Notes: generated from the sequence alone by a model not told the origin. Positions 51,580 through 61,405 are shown, counted from the stretch's first letter. The stretch is DNA of 64,000 nucleotides from Streptococcus mitis subsp. hohhotensis (GCF_020089495.2 NZ_JAIRCA020000006.1:1-64000), one strand, 5' to 3'. Translations and numbers: made by a program.

Positions 51580-52845
51580 TCAACTTGCCAGCTCTTCCAT
51601 TTTATTTAGGAAAATATCCACTGCTTCAAACTTCTTTTTAGGAGCTAATTCAGCATAGGTATCCATAGTTGTTGATATGGACTTGTGTCCCATTCTATGT
51701 TGTAGCTCTTTCCAGTTCATACCAGCATTTAACATCATAGAAGCGTGTGTATGGCGGAAAAGATGGAAACCATAGTCAGGCAAACCAAGAGCCACTAATC
51801 GCTTTTTAAGGGTTGCCCGTTCATTTCTATCACACATATAGTTGCCATAGATAGTTGGGAAGATAAGTGAAGATTTTGGTAGACTATGCTTTTCAAAATA
51901 GTCAGTCATTTCCTCGTGAAACTTTTTGAGACTTTCCATGATTGAAAGTGGAACTGCAACCCTACGATTCCCAGAATCCGTTTTAGGAGTTTTCTTACAA
52001 ACCATTTCCCCTTTGATACCTAGTTTTTTATTTGCACTTTTCCACATTAATGTTTTACTGACAAGAATTTCATTAGTTTCAAAATCAAGGTCAGTAATTT
52101 CTAACGCTAGCAACTCATTGATTCGTAATGCAGACGCTAATAGCGTGTTACAAATGACCTTAAAGCGTCTATTTGCTCTGGTATTGGGCAAGGTCTCAAG
52201 GTAAAATAACCAATGTTTCAGATTATCATCATGGAGTACCATGATACGCTCTTTGTTTGCTTTTGGTTTAGGTGGAATCTTGATTGATTTAGCTGGATTA
52301 GTGGTCAGCCCACAGTTTGTAATGCCAAAATCAAAAATATCACTGACTTTGTGAGCCATTGCACCAAAATCTTTTGCACTACCTTTCGGGGCACGTTTTA
52401 CACCGGAATCAACAGATTTCTTTGCTTTTCTAGCTAGCTTATTTACCCAAAGTTGAACATCAGCAGGTTCAATTTGACAAGGTTTATAATCCCCAAAGTG
52501 AGGAATAATATAGGTATCAAGATACCCCCTCACTCGGTTGATAGTGTTTTGTGAAGACACCCAAGTTTTGAAGTTGCTAAACCATACCTCAGCTAGACTT
52601 TCAAAGTTATCAATTTTGATAGTTTCTTTAAGGGTAGAGCCAGTTTTTTCAAATTCAATTTTAGCTTCAACAATTTTTCTATCCAAAGATTTCAATGTCT
52701 TAGCAGTGATAGTTTTTGTGATGCGTTTACCAGTCTTTACATCAGTTCCAATGTAAACACCTTTAAGTGAATAACTGATTACACCATTTTGTTTTGTTAT
52801 TTTTGTTATTTTTTTATTGTTGTGTTGAATGATTTCTTTACTCAT
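51580..52845 (-). CDS. int: Tyrosine recombinase, integrase of element B
   Basis: 421 residues from the ATG after AGAGG (a TTG at 52866 is less likely). Same layout as the element A enzyme: SALRINELLAL Arg, FHLFRHTHASMM, TMDTYAELAP Tyr. The catalytic halves are much closer than the N-terminal ~60 residues, which read the arm sites. Both recombine at the same rpmG target. Confidence 0.95.
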   Translation of the reverse strand: MSKEIIQHNNKKITKITKQNGVISYSLKGVYIGTDVKTGKRITKTITAKTLKSLDRKIVEAKIEFEKTGSTLKETIKIDNFESLAEVWFSNFKTWVSSQNTINRVRGYLDTYIIPHFGDYKPCQIEPADVQLWVNKLARKAKKSVDSGVKRAPKGSAKDFGAMAHKVSDIFDFGITNCGLTTNPAKSIKIPPKPKANKERIMVLHDDNLKHWLFYLETLPNTRANRRFKVICNTLLASALRINELLALEITDLDFETNEILVSKTLMWKSANKKLGIKGEMVCKKTPKTDSGNRRVAVPLSIMESLKKFHEEMTDYFEKHSLPKSSLIFPTIYGNYMCDRNERATLKKRLVALGLPDYGFHLFRHTHASMMLNAGMNWKELQHRMGHKSISTTMDTYAELAPKKKFEAVDIFLNKMEELAS

Positions 52846-52930
52846 ATAGCCTCTTTTTTCGGACAATTAAAAGGCTAGAATAGGACCCTCACATTCTTTA
52901 TTTGATAATTCTATTCTAACATACTTAAAG

Positions 52931-53185
52931 TTAAATAGTCAAAAATCCAATGACATCTTCCAATTTATAATAAATTGTACGCGTGCCTTCGATTGGAGGC
53001 TCAAGTCGTTTTAAACCTTTATTTTCCCATGATTTCAACGTGTTAGGAGAAATCTGTAAAATTTTCAATAGTTCTTTCTGTGTGACTATTCCATGAGAAC
53101 TATTACTTTTTAATTCTTGTTGAATGATAACAATGAGCATATTTAGTAGCTCTTCAATTTGATTTAATTTCGTCATATCCGTCAT
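52931..53185 (-). CDS. Small HTH protein, excisionase-like (element B)
   Basis: 84 residues, KELLKILQISPNTLKSWENKGLKRLEPPIEGTR... nearly identical in the HTH part to the element A protein. AAGGAAAA precedes the ATG. Confidence 0.8.
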   Translation of the reverse strand: MTDMTKLNQIEELLNMLIVIIQQELKSNSSHGIVTQKELLKILQISPNTLKSWENKGLKRLEPPIEGTRTIYYKLEDVIGFLTI

Positions 53186-53206
53186 ATTAGTTTTCCTTTC
53201 GTTCTC

Positions 53207-54337
53207 TTACTTGAATACACGCCACGGCTCTTTTTCTTTCTTTAATTCATCTTTTTTATTATTTAAAAAGATGATAGTATCAGGAGAGGGTTTATACTTT
53301 GTTTTGAAATGAATCAAAACATGCTTGAAAAATTCCTGAATTGCTTCTTTACCGTAAATTTTATCAATCTTGTATAGAAAAGATTCTAAACCACTATTTT
53401 TTAACAAATAAATGTAAGTAGATAGTAAGTCATTCTTCCGCCTTGGTTTTGACCTTAATAAATCAAAATCAGTCGAAACGTATTCCAGCATAACCTTTGA
53501 AATATCCCATAATTCATCATTTTTGAAAAATAAATATTTGTCAGTAAATCGTTGAAAAATTAGGCTCGACAACTCTTTATCATTCCGACATTTTAAAATA
53601 TCTAAACCAGTTTGGTTAGCGTAAGCCTGTCTGATTGACATTTCAAATCGCACCCAATCTTGACATTTTAGGGCTTCGTCATAATAGATACCTTTCTTTT
53701 TCTCCTGTTCCAGTTTTTTATCATAGATGCGCAGAAGTAGAGAATTTCCCTTGTTTGCTTTGCTGCCGACATAAATCGTTTCTACTCTGTTATTTGTATT
53801 GATAGTGCCGATATTTGACTGATTTTTTCTCAATTTGATTTTATTTGTAAAACTGTCAACGTATTTTGATTTTATTGTTGACTTATTTAACTCCTGATGA
53901 ATCTGATTCACTTTCAAACCTTCATCTATAAAATCAATCGCAAAATCAATTTTTGAAACTCTACAACTACCGCTAAAATAATTTTCTAATTCAAAAAATT
54001 TTTGAACTAATTGACGATACGAAATTTTTTGATTATCTTCGTCCCTTCGTTTCATGTAATGTTTTAAACCTTGACCCGAGAATTTGAGAAAAATTCCCAT
54101 CCTTGGGCTATCCGTGTTAAAACATAATAGAATTTCAAATTCATCAAAGTTGATAATATAATTGTAGCCTGCAAATCCTTTTTCATTTAACTTGAAATTG
54201 ACTGTGTACTTTTCTAATTCCAATAATTCATCAATTTTTGAACAAATATCCAAAGCAAATGTTTCATAATTAGACATCATCTCATTAAATTCAGACAAAA
54301 ATACAAATGAAATTTCATCAACATCACATTGAATCAT
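53207..54337 (-). CDS. Rep_trans-family replication initiator / MobT-like relaxase
   Basis: 376 residues. Features of the RepC/Tn916-Orf20 family: YNYIINFDEFEILLCFN, CRVSKIDFAIDF, ETIYVGSKANKGNSLLLRIYDKKLEQ, and WVRFEMSIRQAYA. Such proteins nick one strand at an origin hairpin and support either rolling-circle replication or mobilisation. A GC-rich stem-loop (54370-54403) lies just before the gene. Unrelated to the HUH-SF3 Rep of element A, so the twin elements have exchanged replication modules. RBS AAAGGAG. Confidence 0.85.
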   Translation of the reverse strand: MIQCDVDEISFVFLSEFNEMMSNYETFALDICSKIDELLELEKYTVNFKLNEKGFAGYNYIINFDEFEILLCFNTDSPRMGIFLKFSGQGLKHYMKRRDEDNQKISYRQLVQKFFELENYFSGSCRVSKIDFAIDFIDEGLKVNQIHQELNKSTIKSKYVDSFTNKIKLRKNQSNIGTINTNNRVETIYVGSKANKGNSLLLRIYDKKLEQEKKKGIYYDEALKCQDWVRFEMSIRQAYANQTGLDILKCRNDKELSSLIFQRFTDKYLFFKNDELWDISKVMLEYVSTDFDLLRSKPRRKNDLLSTYIYLLKNSGLESFLYKIDKIYGKEAIQEFFKHVLIHFKTKYKPSPDTIIFLNNKKDELKKEKEPWRVFK

Positions 54338-54369
54338 ATAACATAACTCCTTTTTATTGTTTTGTAGTT

Positions 54370-54403
54370 GACCCCGTTAGGGGTGGGGACTGGGAAGGGG
54401 GTC
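54370..54403. other. Candidate nick-site/oriT hairpin of element B
   Basis: ACCCC-GTTA-GGGGT (54371-54384) is a perfect hairpin, and GACCCC (54370-54375) can instead pair with GGGGTC (54398-54403). It is the only GC-rich stretch in an AT-rich region and lies between the divergent relaxase and 358-aa genes. Confidence 0.6.
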
Positions 54404-54411
54404 ATTACTAA

Positions 54412-55488
54412 ATGTATAGACATACTATAGAATTTTTAAAACGTGCAACAATTGATACAGTACCTGAGAAGATTAAAAATTTTAAAGCTGAACAGTTAGA
54501 GAAAGGGAAAAAATATTATTGGTATATGTTTTTACATGATGAAAGATTTGGCGAATTAAGTAATAGTGGTGCTTACTATAGCGGAAACAAGGACACGGCT
54601 AAAGAAAAAATGAGTCGATTAATGAAAGATAGTCGAACTCATTTGTCTGAATATGTTTTAGAGTTGCTTGCTAAGAATATGAATTTAACTGTTTCAGAAT
54701 TGCTTTGGGGGCATGAAGAAAACTGGAAGAAATTGCTTCCAAGTCTTTTCTATTTAATAGTTTTTGAATCTATTAGCTCATCTGATTTTAAAACAATTAG
54801 AGAGCAACAATTGAAATCGAATATGCTTGAAGCTTTGAAAGAGTCTGTCTTGTTTTCAAGTGAATTAGCTAAAAAAGAAATCGAAGCAGACCTATCTGAT
54901 GGTATTGTTGCATTTGATATTTTTGATAAGAATTTATTTAAAGTTATTTCAAGACTTTATCAAAATGAAGTAGAAGAAAAATTTTACAGACTATTTAAAG
55001 AATTCTTTATTGAAAAAAAATATTATTTGAAAAAATTAGATAATAGAATAATTGATTTTGCGGAACGAGTGTATGAAGATGTTATTTTTGATAACAAAAA
55101 AACAGAAGATTCGCTAGGGCTTCAGGTTTATCAGACTTCAAATTTATTTTTGAATGCTGATTATAGAGAATATAGAACAAGTATTATACAAAAGAAATCC
55201 TTGAATGAAGTAGTACTAGAAAAGGGGCAAATCTTAGAACATTATTTGGATGAAGAACAAAGAATGATAGTTGAACAAGTTTCAAAATTTGTTAATGGTT
55301 TAGATAAGATTCAAAGAAAACAAGATGAACGCTCAGGATATCGAAAGAACAACAAAAATTTATTCAAATATGGATTTGATTTTGTAAAATTTGATGAAGA
55401 ATATTTTAGAGAATCAGAAGAGAAAGTAGAAGAAACTAGGATATCTACTGAACAAATGACCGCAGATTTGAAAAAATTAGATATGTAA
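54412..55488 (+). CDS. 358-aa hypothetical protein of element B
   Basis: Charged, helical and AT-rich, starting MYRHTIEFLKRATIDTVPEKI. The N-terminal part (STAYYSGNK-like segment, KEKMSRLMKDSRTHLSEYVLELLAKNMNLTVSELLWG) has an XRE-like flavour, suggesting a DNA-binding head on a larger helical body. No strong RBS. Not recognised. It takes the place where element A has its surface gene leader. Confidence 0.6.
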   Translation: MYRHTIEFLKRATIDTVPEKIKNFKAEQLEKGKKYYWYMFLHDERFGELSNSGAYYSGNKDTAKEKMSRLMKDSRTHLSEYVLELLAKNMNLTVSELLWGHEENWKKLLPSLFYLIVFESISSSDFKTIREQQLKSNMLEALKESVLFSSELAKKEIEADLSDGIVAFDIFDKNLFKVISRLYQNEVEEKFYRLFKEFFIEKKYYLKKLDNRIIDFAERVYEDVIFDNKKTEDSLGLQVYQTSNLFLNADYREYRTSIIQKKSLNEVVLEKGQILEHYLDEEQRMIVEQVSKFVNGLDKIQRKQDERSGYRKNNKNLFKYGFDFVKFDEEYFRESEEKVEETRISTEQMTADLKKLDM

Positions 55489-55560
55489 AAAAACAACCGC
55501 TGAAATTTTTAGCGGTTGTTTATGTTGTTCAATAGAGTTGTTTTGTTATTAATTAAAAAA

Positions 55561-55890
55561 TTATTTAACTTGATTTAGAATTATATGGAATGCAGAAAGT
55601 ATTTCTTTTTGTTTACTATCAGGTAAACTTTTTATATTCGTAATTAATTCAACAATTTCAGGATTTTCATCTTTTTTTGTAATATCAAAGAAAGATGAAA
55701 TATCACATTCAAGAGCCTTCATAACTTTTTCAAGGGTATTAATTGTTATATTTGTTTCGAGATGTTCAAGTTTATATACATAATTTGTTCCAAGGTCAGC
55801 TCTTTCTTCAATTTGTTCTTGTGTAAGTCCTTTTTTCAACCTTAAAAGGCGAATTCGTTTTCCTATATATTTTCTTAATGATTGTTTCAT
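55561..55890 (-). CDS. XRE-family transcriptional regulator
   Basis: 109 residues: HTH at about 10-65 (IRLLRLKKGLTQEQIEERADLGTNYVYKLEHLETNITINTLEKVMKAL), then an acidic dimerisation tail. Divergent from the surface protein gene, whose promoter region it shares, so it may control that gene. A hairpin (AACCGCTGAAATTTTTAGCGGTT, about 55494-55516) just after the 358-aa gene serves as convergent terminator. Confidence 0.85.
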   Translation of the reverse strand: MKQSLRKYIGKRIRLLRLKKGLTQEQIEERADLGTNYVYKLEHLETNITINTLEKVMKALECDISSFFDITKKDENPEIVELITNIKSLPDSKQKEILSAFHIILNQVK

Positions 55891-55981
55891 GCAATACCTC
55901 TTAAACTAAATACTACAGTATTTTTTCTACATATTTTAGTTCTTAAAAGATTGCTTATGACTTTAAAAGGTTGGTTAAATG

Positions 55982-55990
55982 TGCTATAAT
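55982..55990 (+). promoter_or_regulatory. Extended -10 promoter of the element B surface gene
   Basis: TG-C-TATAAT (55982-55990); weak -35. ACAAC/GTTGT (56002-56019) forms a small leader hairpin. No G tract is present, unlike element A. Confidence 0.65.
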
Positions 55991-56042
55991 TAAATAAAAA
56001 AACAACTATATAAAGTTGTTAATGTGAATTTTTGGAGATTTT

Positions 56043-58760
56043 ATGTCAAAAAATACTATTAAAACCCTCACAACATCAACAGCTATTGCGCTTGCATCAG
56101 TTGGTGGAACTGCATTTGCACAAGAAGCTCAAGCGACTCTAGTACATTCTAACACTGCTGTCAATGAACCTGCTCTTGTTGCTAAGTCACAAGTGAAACC
56201 AGTTGAAAAGACTGAAGTTCCTGCACCATCTAGCGTGAAACCTGCACTTGACGCTCAAAAAGATGTTGTTAAAAACGTTGAAACTAAAGTTGATACAGCT
56301 AAAGCTGATATTAAAGCAAAAGAAACTACTGTTGCTTCAACTGAAAAAGAAGTTGCTACAACAACTCAAGCTGTCAAAGATGCTGAAGAAACTACTGCTA
56401 AAGCAACACCTGAAAAAGTTGAACAAGTCAAAGAAGCTCAAGCTAAGAATGTTGAAGCTCAGACTGCTAACCAAAAAGCAACCGAAGCTACAAATGAACA
56501 AATCAAAGCTGAAAGCAAAGCTCTTGCAGAAGAACAATCAGACGTGGCAAGTGCTCAAGCTAATCTTGACCAAGCTAACAAAGATGTCCAAACAGCTAAA
56601 CAAGCCGTTGCAAGCGCACAATCTGCCCTTGACGGTACTGGACTTGCAAATGCTCAAAAAGATTTGACACAAGCTCAAACTGACGTCAAAGACGCAACCA
56701 AAGCAGTCGAAGACGCAAAAACTGCAAAAGAAAACGCATCTAAAGCAGATGCGAACCGCGCCCAAGCTATCAAATCAGCTGAAACTGATATTAATACTAA
56801 AAATGATGCTGTCAAATTGGCTAAAGAAAAATTGGCTTCAGCTACAGAACATGCTGACTCAGTTGAAAGCAAATTGCAATCAGCTCAAGCTGAACTAAAA
56901 TCAGCTCAAGATAAATTGGCAAATACTGGTGTTGATACTGTAAATGTTCAAAATAATACTTTCCATATTTCTGACAAACTTCGTAATAAAATTGGTGCAT
57001 CAACAAATGATATCACATTCAAAGAAGCTTATGACCTATGGAAAGTAAATCCAAATTCTGATACAGAACGTGTTCTAATCGGAATGGGAGTTAAAGTTAT
57101 TGAACAATCTTCAACAAAAATCAGCGAAGCTGATAAAAACAAAATTGTTGAACTCGACAATTTGACTGATGAGCAACAAAAAGAAATCAGCTTATACGCT
57201 TCAAAAGTATTGACTGAAATCCATAAACAATTTGGATTGAACGAAGTCACTGTAACAGACTCTGACCTTCGTATCGCTCGTGAACAAGCTAGAAAATATG
57301 TTGAACGTGGAATTGCAGTAAACAAAGCTGGACACATCAACGGTGCTTACCATGGTGAAAACGTGTCACTTGCAAATGAAACAAAATCTATGACCATGTA
57401 CGAACTTAAACAAAAAGTATATGAAGCAATCATGGGACAAACATTTGCTGATGCACCATCTAAATGGGGACACTCACGTAACAACTTTGTTAATAACACT
57501 GTCGGAATCGCAACAGCTAACGTAGACGGACGTTTACATATCATCTCAACTCTTGACTTAGCTGGCGGAAACGTTATTAAAGACCAAAACGACACAGCAT
57601 CTCTTGAAAAAGCTGTCGACACAGCTAAATCAAACCTTGCTCAAGCTGAAACTGCATCAGAAAATGCTAAACAAGCTTTAACAAAAGCTTCAAATGATTA
57701 CGCAAGCGCACTCAGCTTGAAAACTGAAGCTGAAAAAGTCTTGGCTGACGCAATGGCTACACCACTTCAAGCCCAAGTTGCTGAAAACAACCTACGTTTG
57801 GCAGAAATTGCTCTTGAAAATGCTAAAGCTCGTGAAGCTAAAGCTACTGAAGCTGTTAACAACTTCTCAGCAAATCTAGCTGACAAGAAAGCTACTCTTG
57901 TAAAAGCTCAAGCAGAACTTGAAGGAGCTAAAGCTGTTCAAACAACTGCGTCACAAGCTCTTGCAGATGCTTCAGCTAAACTAAAAGCTCAAGAAGATAA
58001 AGTGAACACTTTGAACAAACAAAGTGCTAAACTTCTTAAAGAAAAAGACGAACTCGTCAAAGAAGCTACAAAATTGGCTGAACAATTGCAAGCATACTTG
58101 GACGCACCTGCTAAACTAGCAACTGCTCAAGATATGAAAGCAAAAGCTGAAGCTAAACTTGAAACAGCAAAAGCTGAACTCAAGACTGCACAGTCTACTC
58201 TTGAAAACTTGTTGTCTGCATACCGTACAGAACACGCTAAGTTGGTAGACTTGCAAACAGAATATGACGCACTCGTTGACCTTGCAGAAAAAGCTCAAGA
58301 AAACGTTGTTGCCAAATTGCCTGATGGAACAGTCATCGCTGTCCCTAAAGTTGCTCCAACTACTGAAGCACTTCCTGAGCTAAATCCTGAAGAACTTGCT
58401 AAAGAAGATGCAAAAGATAGCAACGTTAAAACACTTCCTGATGGAACAATCGTCGCTGTTCCTAAAGATGCACCAGTTGCTGAAGAACTTCCTGCTGTCA
58501 ATATTGACGAATTGAAGAAAGCTCTTGCGACAGGAAAAGAAGTTACTGTCGATGCTCAAGGGAATGTTGTTGTGAAGGAAAAACGTGAAACATACTCAGC
58601 GCCTGCTGTTAAATCAGTAGAAAACGAAAAAATGAGTTACTCACGAGTAGAAAAAGCAAAAACTTTACCAAATACAGGAGAAACTTCAAGTGTTGCGATG
58701 TTGGTAATGGGTGCCATTCTTGGAACATTTGGACTTGTAACAGTACGTAGAAAAAATTAG
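56043..58760 (+). CDS. CAP-domain LPxTG surface protein of element B (surface-exclusion-like)
   Basis: 905 residues. Signal peptide (ALASVGGTAFA), long Ala/Lys/Glu coiled coil (about 55-300), CAP domain (about 370-510: EIHKQFGLNEVTV ... AGHINGAYHGENVS ... KWGHSRNNFVNNTVGIA), second coiled coil (about 520-770), two PKVAP/PKDAP repeats, and LPNTG with membrane anchor. Same design as the element A protein but little sequence identity outside the CAP and stalk motifs, which would make two exclusion specificities. Confidence 0.88.
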   Translation: MSKNTIKTLTTSTAIALASVGGTAFAQEAQATLVHSNTAVNEPALVAKSQVKPVEKTEVPAPSSVKPALDAQKDVVKNVETKVDTAKADIKAKETTVASTEKEVATTTQAVKDAEETTAKATPEKVEQVKEAQAKNVEAQTANQKATEATNEQIKAESKALAEEQSDVASAQANLDQANKDVQTAKQAVASAQSALDGTGLANAQKDLTQAQTDVKDATKAVEDAKTAKENASKADANRAQAIKSAETDINTKNDAVKLAKEKLASATEHADSVESKLQSAQAELKSAQDKLANTGVDTVNVQNNTFHISDKLRNKIGASTNDITFKEAYDLWKVNPNSDTERVLIGMGVKVIEQSSTKISEADKNKIVELDNLTDEQQKEISLYASKVLTEIHKQFGLNEVTVTDSDLRIAREQARKYVERGIAVNKAGHINGAYHGENVSLANETKSMTMYELKQKVYEAIMGQTFADAPSKWGHSRNNFVNNTVGIATANVDGRLHIISTLDLAGGNVIKDQNDTASLEKAVDTAKSNLAQAETASENAKQALTKASNDYASALSLKTEAEKVLADAMATPLQAQVAENNLRLAEIALENAKAREAKATEAVNNFSANLADKKATLVKAQAELEGAKAVQTTASQALADASAKLKAQEDKVNTLNKQSAKLLKEKDELVKEATKLAEQLQAYLDAPAKLATAQDMKAKAEAKLETAKAELKTAQSTLENLLSAYRTEHAKLVDLQTEYDALVDLAEKAQENVVAKLPDGTVIAVPKVAPTTEALPELNPEELAKEDAKDSNVKTLPDGTIVAVPKDAPVAEELPAVNIDELKKALATGKEVTVDAQGNVVVKEKRETYSAPAVKSVENEKMSYSRVEKAKTLPNTGETSSVAMLVMGAILGTFGLVTVRRKN

Positions 58761-58770
58761 AATAATAAAA

Positions 58771-58970
58771 AATCTTCTTATTATAAATAGGAAGATTTTT
58801 TGGATTCACAAAACTAGTTGAAAAGACTGCGCTATTTAAACTAGTTTTGTGAATGAATATATTTTAGATTGTATCGATGTCTTGGTATATCTGATACAAA
58901 TAGTGTAGAGGTATTATTTGAAATATATACAGAAAAGGAACCCCATCTTATAATGGAGTTCCTTTTGCTT
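58771..58970 (+). terminator. Two terminators after the element B surface gene
   Basis: AAAATCTTC (58769-58777) pairs with GAAGATTTT (58791-58799); further on, AAAGGAAC (58935-58942) pairs with GTTCCTTT (58960-58967). Between them no gene is seen. Confidence 0.7.
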
Positions 58971-59005
58971 TTAATTGTCCGAATCAGTATTCTTATTTCA
59001 AAAAA

Positions 59006-59025
59006 GGTAGTGAAAAAGGTAGTGA
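59006..59025. other. Right arm-type integrase sites of element B
   Basis: GGTAGTGA at 59006-59013 and 59018-59025, 12 bp apart, about 103 bp from att iii. Same spacing as in element A. Confidence 0.8.
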
Positions 59026-59119
59026 TTCGGTTGATTTTTATTGCAATGTAGTGAAATTTAAACTTTCAAGAATCGCTTAAAATCAAGGGCTCTCACATCT
59101 ATTGACGTGTAGTGAATCC

Positions 59120-59269
59120 CTATTTCACCTCTGTAAACACAACGTGTTTGCGAAGTTTTGGTGAGTATTTCTTCAATTGAAGACGGTCTGGAGTGTTACG
59201 TTTGTTTTTAGAAGTAAGGTACAAGCGTTCACCAGATTCTTTGTGTTCAAGTGTAATATTTACGCGCAT
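59120..59269 (-). CDS. rpmG: 50S ribosomal protein L33, zinc-free type
   Basis: 49 residues, [17 protein letters not shown] ... KHVVFTEVK. It lacks the CxxC pairs of zinc-binding L33. AAGGGAG precedes the ATG. Its last codons and stop form att iii, the chromosomal target of elements A and B; insertion leaves the protein intact because each att copy carries TEVK-stop. Confidence 0.95.
59128..59136. other. att site iii: chromosomal target in rpmG
   Basis: CCTCTGTAA in TTTCACCTCTGTAAAC. Third copy of the core. Confidence 0.8.
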
Positions 59270-59284
59270 GGTATCTCCCTTCTA

Positions 59285-59467
59285 TTATTCAGCTGATGCA
59301 GCCTTAGCGATTTTACGTCCTTTGTAGTATCCTTTAAGTGATACACGGTGAGAACGTGAGTAATCTCCAGTAGTTTCGTCAAAGTTTACAGATGGAGCTG
59401 TTACTTTGTAGTGTGTACGACGTTTGTTTTTCTTCGCTTTTGAAGTGCGACGTGCAGGTACTGCCAT
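59285..59467 (-). CDS. rpmF: 50S ribosomal protein L32, zinc-free type
   Basis: 60 residues, [22 protein letters not shown] ... without the CxxC pairs of zinc-ribbon L32. 15 nt upstream of rpmG in the same operon. Preceded by AAAGGAG. Confidence 0.97.
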
Positions 59468-59612
59468 TTTGATTTCTCCTTTAGGTATTTATATTCGATT
59501 CAATCTACTGATTTTCATCAACCATACTAGGATAACACATTTTTTTTGTAAAGTAAAGTTACTTGACAAAAAAAGATGAAAAAATTAGAAGCTCATCAAC
59601 CAAATTAATCGA

Positions 59613-59638
59613 AATTTTCTGAAAATTCAAGAATTTTC
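59613..59638. promoter_or_regulatory. CodY box upstream of ilvD
   Basis: 59613-59627 matches the CodY consensus AATTTTCWGAAAATT at all 15 positions. GAAAATTC-AA-GAATTTTC (59621-59638) adds a second overlapping palindrome. It lies about 25 bp upstream of the -10 box. Confidence 0.88.
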
Positions 59639-59661
59639 TTCTGTTCATTGCCTTTAAAATG

Positions 59662-59670
59662 TGCTATAAT
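59662..59670 (+). promoter_or_regulatory. Promoter of ilvD
   Basis: Extended -10 TG-C-TATAAT (59662-59670); TGTTCA (59642-59647) is a poor -35 at 17 bp. GGGAGGG (59687-59693) is the RBS. Confidence 0.7.
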
Positions 59671-59697
59671 AGTAAAAACTGAAATGGGAGGGAACAA

Positions 59698-61401
59698 ATG
59701 ATTGAATTAGATAAACGTCACCGCAGTAGCATTTATGACAGCATGGTTAAATCACCAAACCGTGCCATGCTTCGTGCGACTGGTATGACAGATAAAGACT
59801 TTGAAACACCGATTGTAGGAGTGATTTCGACTTGGGCGGAAAATACACCATGTAACATCCACTTGCATGATTTTGGGAAATTAGCGAAAGAAGGTGTCAA
59901 ATCTGCAGGTGCTTGGCCTGTACAGTTTGGAACCATTACCGTAGCGGACGGGATTGCCATGGGAACGCCTGGTATGCGTTTCTCTTTGACATCTCGTGAT
60001 ATCATTGCGGACTCTATCGAAGCTGCTATGGGGGGTCACAACGTCGATGCCTTTGTCGCTATCGGTGGCTGTGATAAGAACATGCCGGGTTCTATGATTG
60101 CCATTGCAAATATGGATATTCCAGCCATTTTCGCCTATGGTGGTACTATTGCACCGGGAAATCTTGATGGTAAAGACATCGACTTGGTTTCTGTCTTTGA
60201 AGGTATCGGAAAATGGAACCACGGTGATATGACGGCTGAGGACGTGAAACGTCTTGAATGTAATGCCTGCCCTGGCCCTGGTGGCTGTGGTGGTATGTAC
60301 ACAGCTAATACCATGGCGACTGCTATCGAAGTTCTAGGGATGAGTTTGCCAGGATCTTCATCTCACCCAGCTGAATCAGCTGACAAGAAAGAAGATATCG
60401 AAGCAGCAGGACGTGCTGTTGTCAAGATGCTGGAGCTTGGTCTTAAACCATCTGATATCTTGACTCGTGAAGCCTTTGAAGATGCCATCACTGTAACCAT
60501 GGCTCTCGGTGGTTCTACCAATGCCACTCTTCACTTGCTTGCCATTGCCCATGCGGCCAATGTTGACTTGTCACTTGAGGACTTCAATACAATCCAAGAA
60601 CGCGTTCCTCACTTGGCCGACTTGAAACCTTCTGGTCAGTATGTCTTCCAAGACCTCTACGAAGTTGGTGGTGTACCTGCGGTTATGAAATATCTCTTGG
60701 CAAATGGCTTCCTTCATGGCGACCGCATCACATGTACTGGTAAGACAGTTGCTGAGAACTTGGCTGACTTTGCAGACCTCACTCCAGGTCAAAAAGTCAT
60801 CATGCCACTTGAAAATCCTAAACGTGCAGACGGTCCGCTTATCATCTTGAACGGGAACCTTGCCCCTGATGGTGCGGTTGCCAAAGTATCAGGTGTTAAA
60901 GTGCGTCGTCACGTTGGACCAGCTAAGGTCTTTGACTCAGAAGAAGATGCGATTCAGGCCGTTCTGACAGATGAAATCGTTGATGGTGATGTTGTCGTTG
61001 TTCGTTTCGTTGGGCCTAAGGGTGGTCCTGGTATGCCTGAGATGCTGTCACTTTCATCAATGATCGTTGGTAAAGGTCAAGGAGACAAGGTTGCCCTCTT
61101 GACAGATGGTCGTTTCTCTGGTGGTACTTATGGTCTGGTTGTCGGACATATTGCTCCTGAAGCTCAGGATGGTGGACCTATTGCCTACCTCCGTACAGGT
61201 GATATCGTTACGGTTGACCAAGATACTAAAGAAATTTCTATGGCCGTATCGGAAGAAGAACTTGAAAAACGTAAGGCAGAAACAACCTTGCCACCACTTT
61301 ACAGCCGTGGTGTCCTCGGTAAATATGCCCATATCGTATCATCTGCTTCACGCGGAGCCGTGACAGACTTCTGGAATATGGACAAGTCAGGTAAAAAATA
61401 A
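59698..61401 (+). CDS. ilvD: Dihydroxy-acid dehydratase
   Basis: 567 residues. It converts 2,3-dihydroxy-isovalerate and -methylvalerate to the keto acids of valine and isoleucine, using an Fe-S cluster. Cys ligands stand in the motifs GGCDKNMPG and [19 protein letters not shown]; SxGGSTN and [12 protein letters not shown] are family marks. CodY should repress it when branched-chain amino acids are plentiful. No other ilv gene is nearby; the SufT-like gene follows convergently. Confidence 0.97.
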   Translation: MIELDKRHRSSIYDSMVKSPNRAMLRATGMTDKDFETPIVGVISTWAENTPCNIHLHDFGKLAKEGVKSAGAWPVQFGTITVADGIAMGTPGMRFSLTSRDIIADSIEAAMGGHNVDAFVAIGGCDKNMPGSMIAIANMDIPAIFAYGGTIAPGNLDGKDIDLVSVFEGIGKWNHGDMTAEDVKRLECNACPGPGGCGGMYTANTMATAIEVLGMSLPGSSSHPAESADKKEDIEAAGRAVVKMLELGLKPSDILTREAFEDAITVTMALGGSTNATLHLLAIAHAANVDLSLEDFNTIQERVPHLADLKPSGQYVFQDLYEVGGVPAVMKYLLANGFLHGDRITCTGKTVAENLADFADLTPGQKVIMPLENPKRADGPLIILNGNLAPDGAVAKVSGVKVRRHVGPAKVFDSEEDAIQAVLTDEIVDGDVVVVRFVGPKGGPGMPEMLSLSSMIVGKGQGDKVALLTDGRFSGGTYGLVVGHIAPEAQDGGPIAYLRTGDIVTVDQDTKEISMAVSEEELEKRKAETTLPPLYSRGVLGKYAHIVSSASRGAVTDFWNMDKSGKK

Positions 61402-61405
61402 ACTC

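Larger units (their letters stand above)
51484..59136. mobile_element. Integrative element B in the rpmG 3' end
   Basis: About 7.65 kb between att ii and att iii. Leftward: replication-initiator/MobT-type protein, HTH protein, integrase. Rightward: a 358-aa unknown protein and a CAP-domain surface protein; a leftward XRE regulator lies between these. GGTAGTGA arm pairs stand at both ends. Lacks a translocase gene, so it would need a helper to transfer. Confidence 0.85.

Noticed and set aside
56248..56667. Leu/Lys-rich frame MTLKKMLLKTLKLKL... overlapping the element B surface gene
   Set aside because: It is the +1 frame of an Ala/Lys/Glu coiled-coil gene and has no ribosome-binding site.
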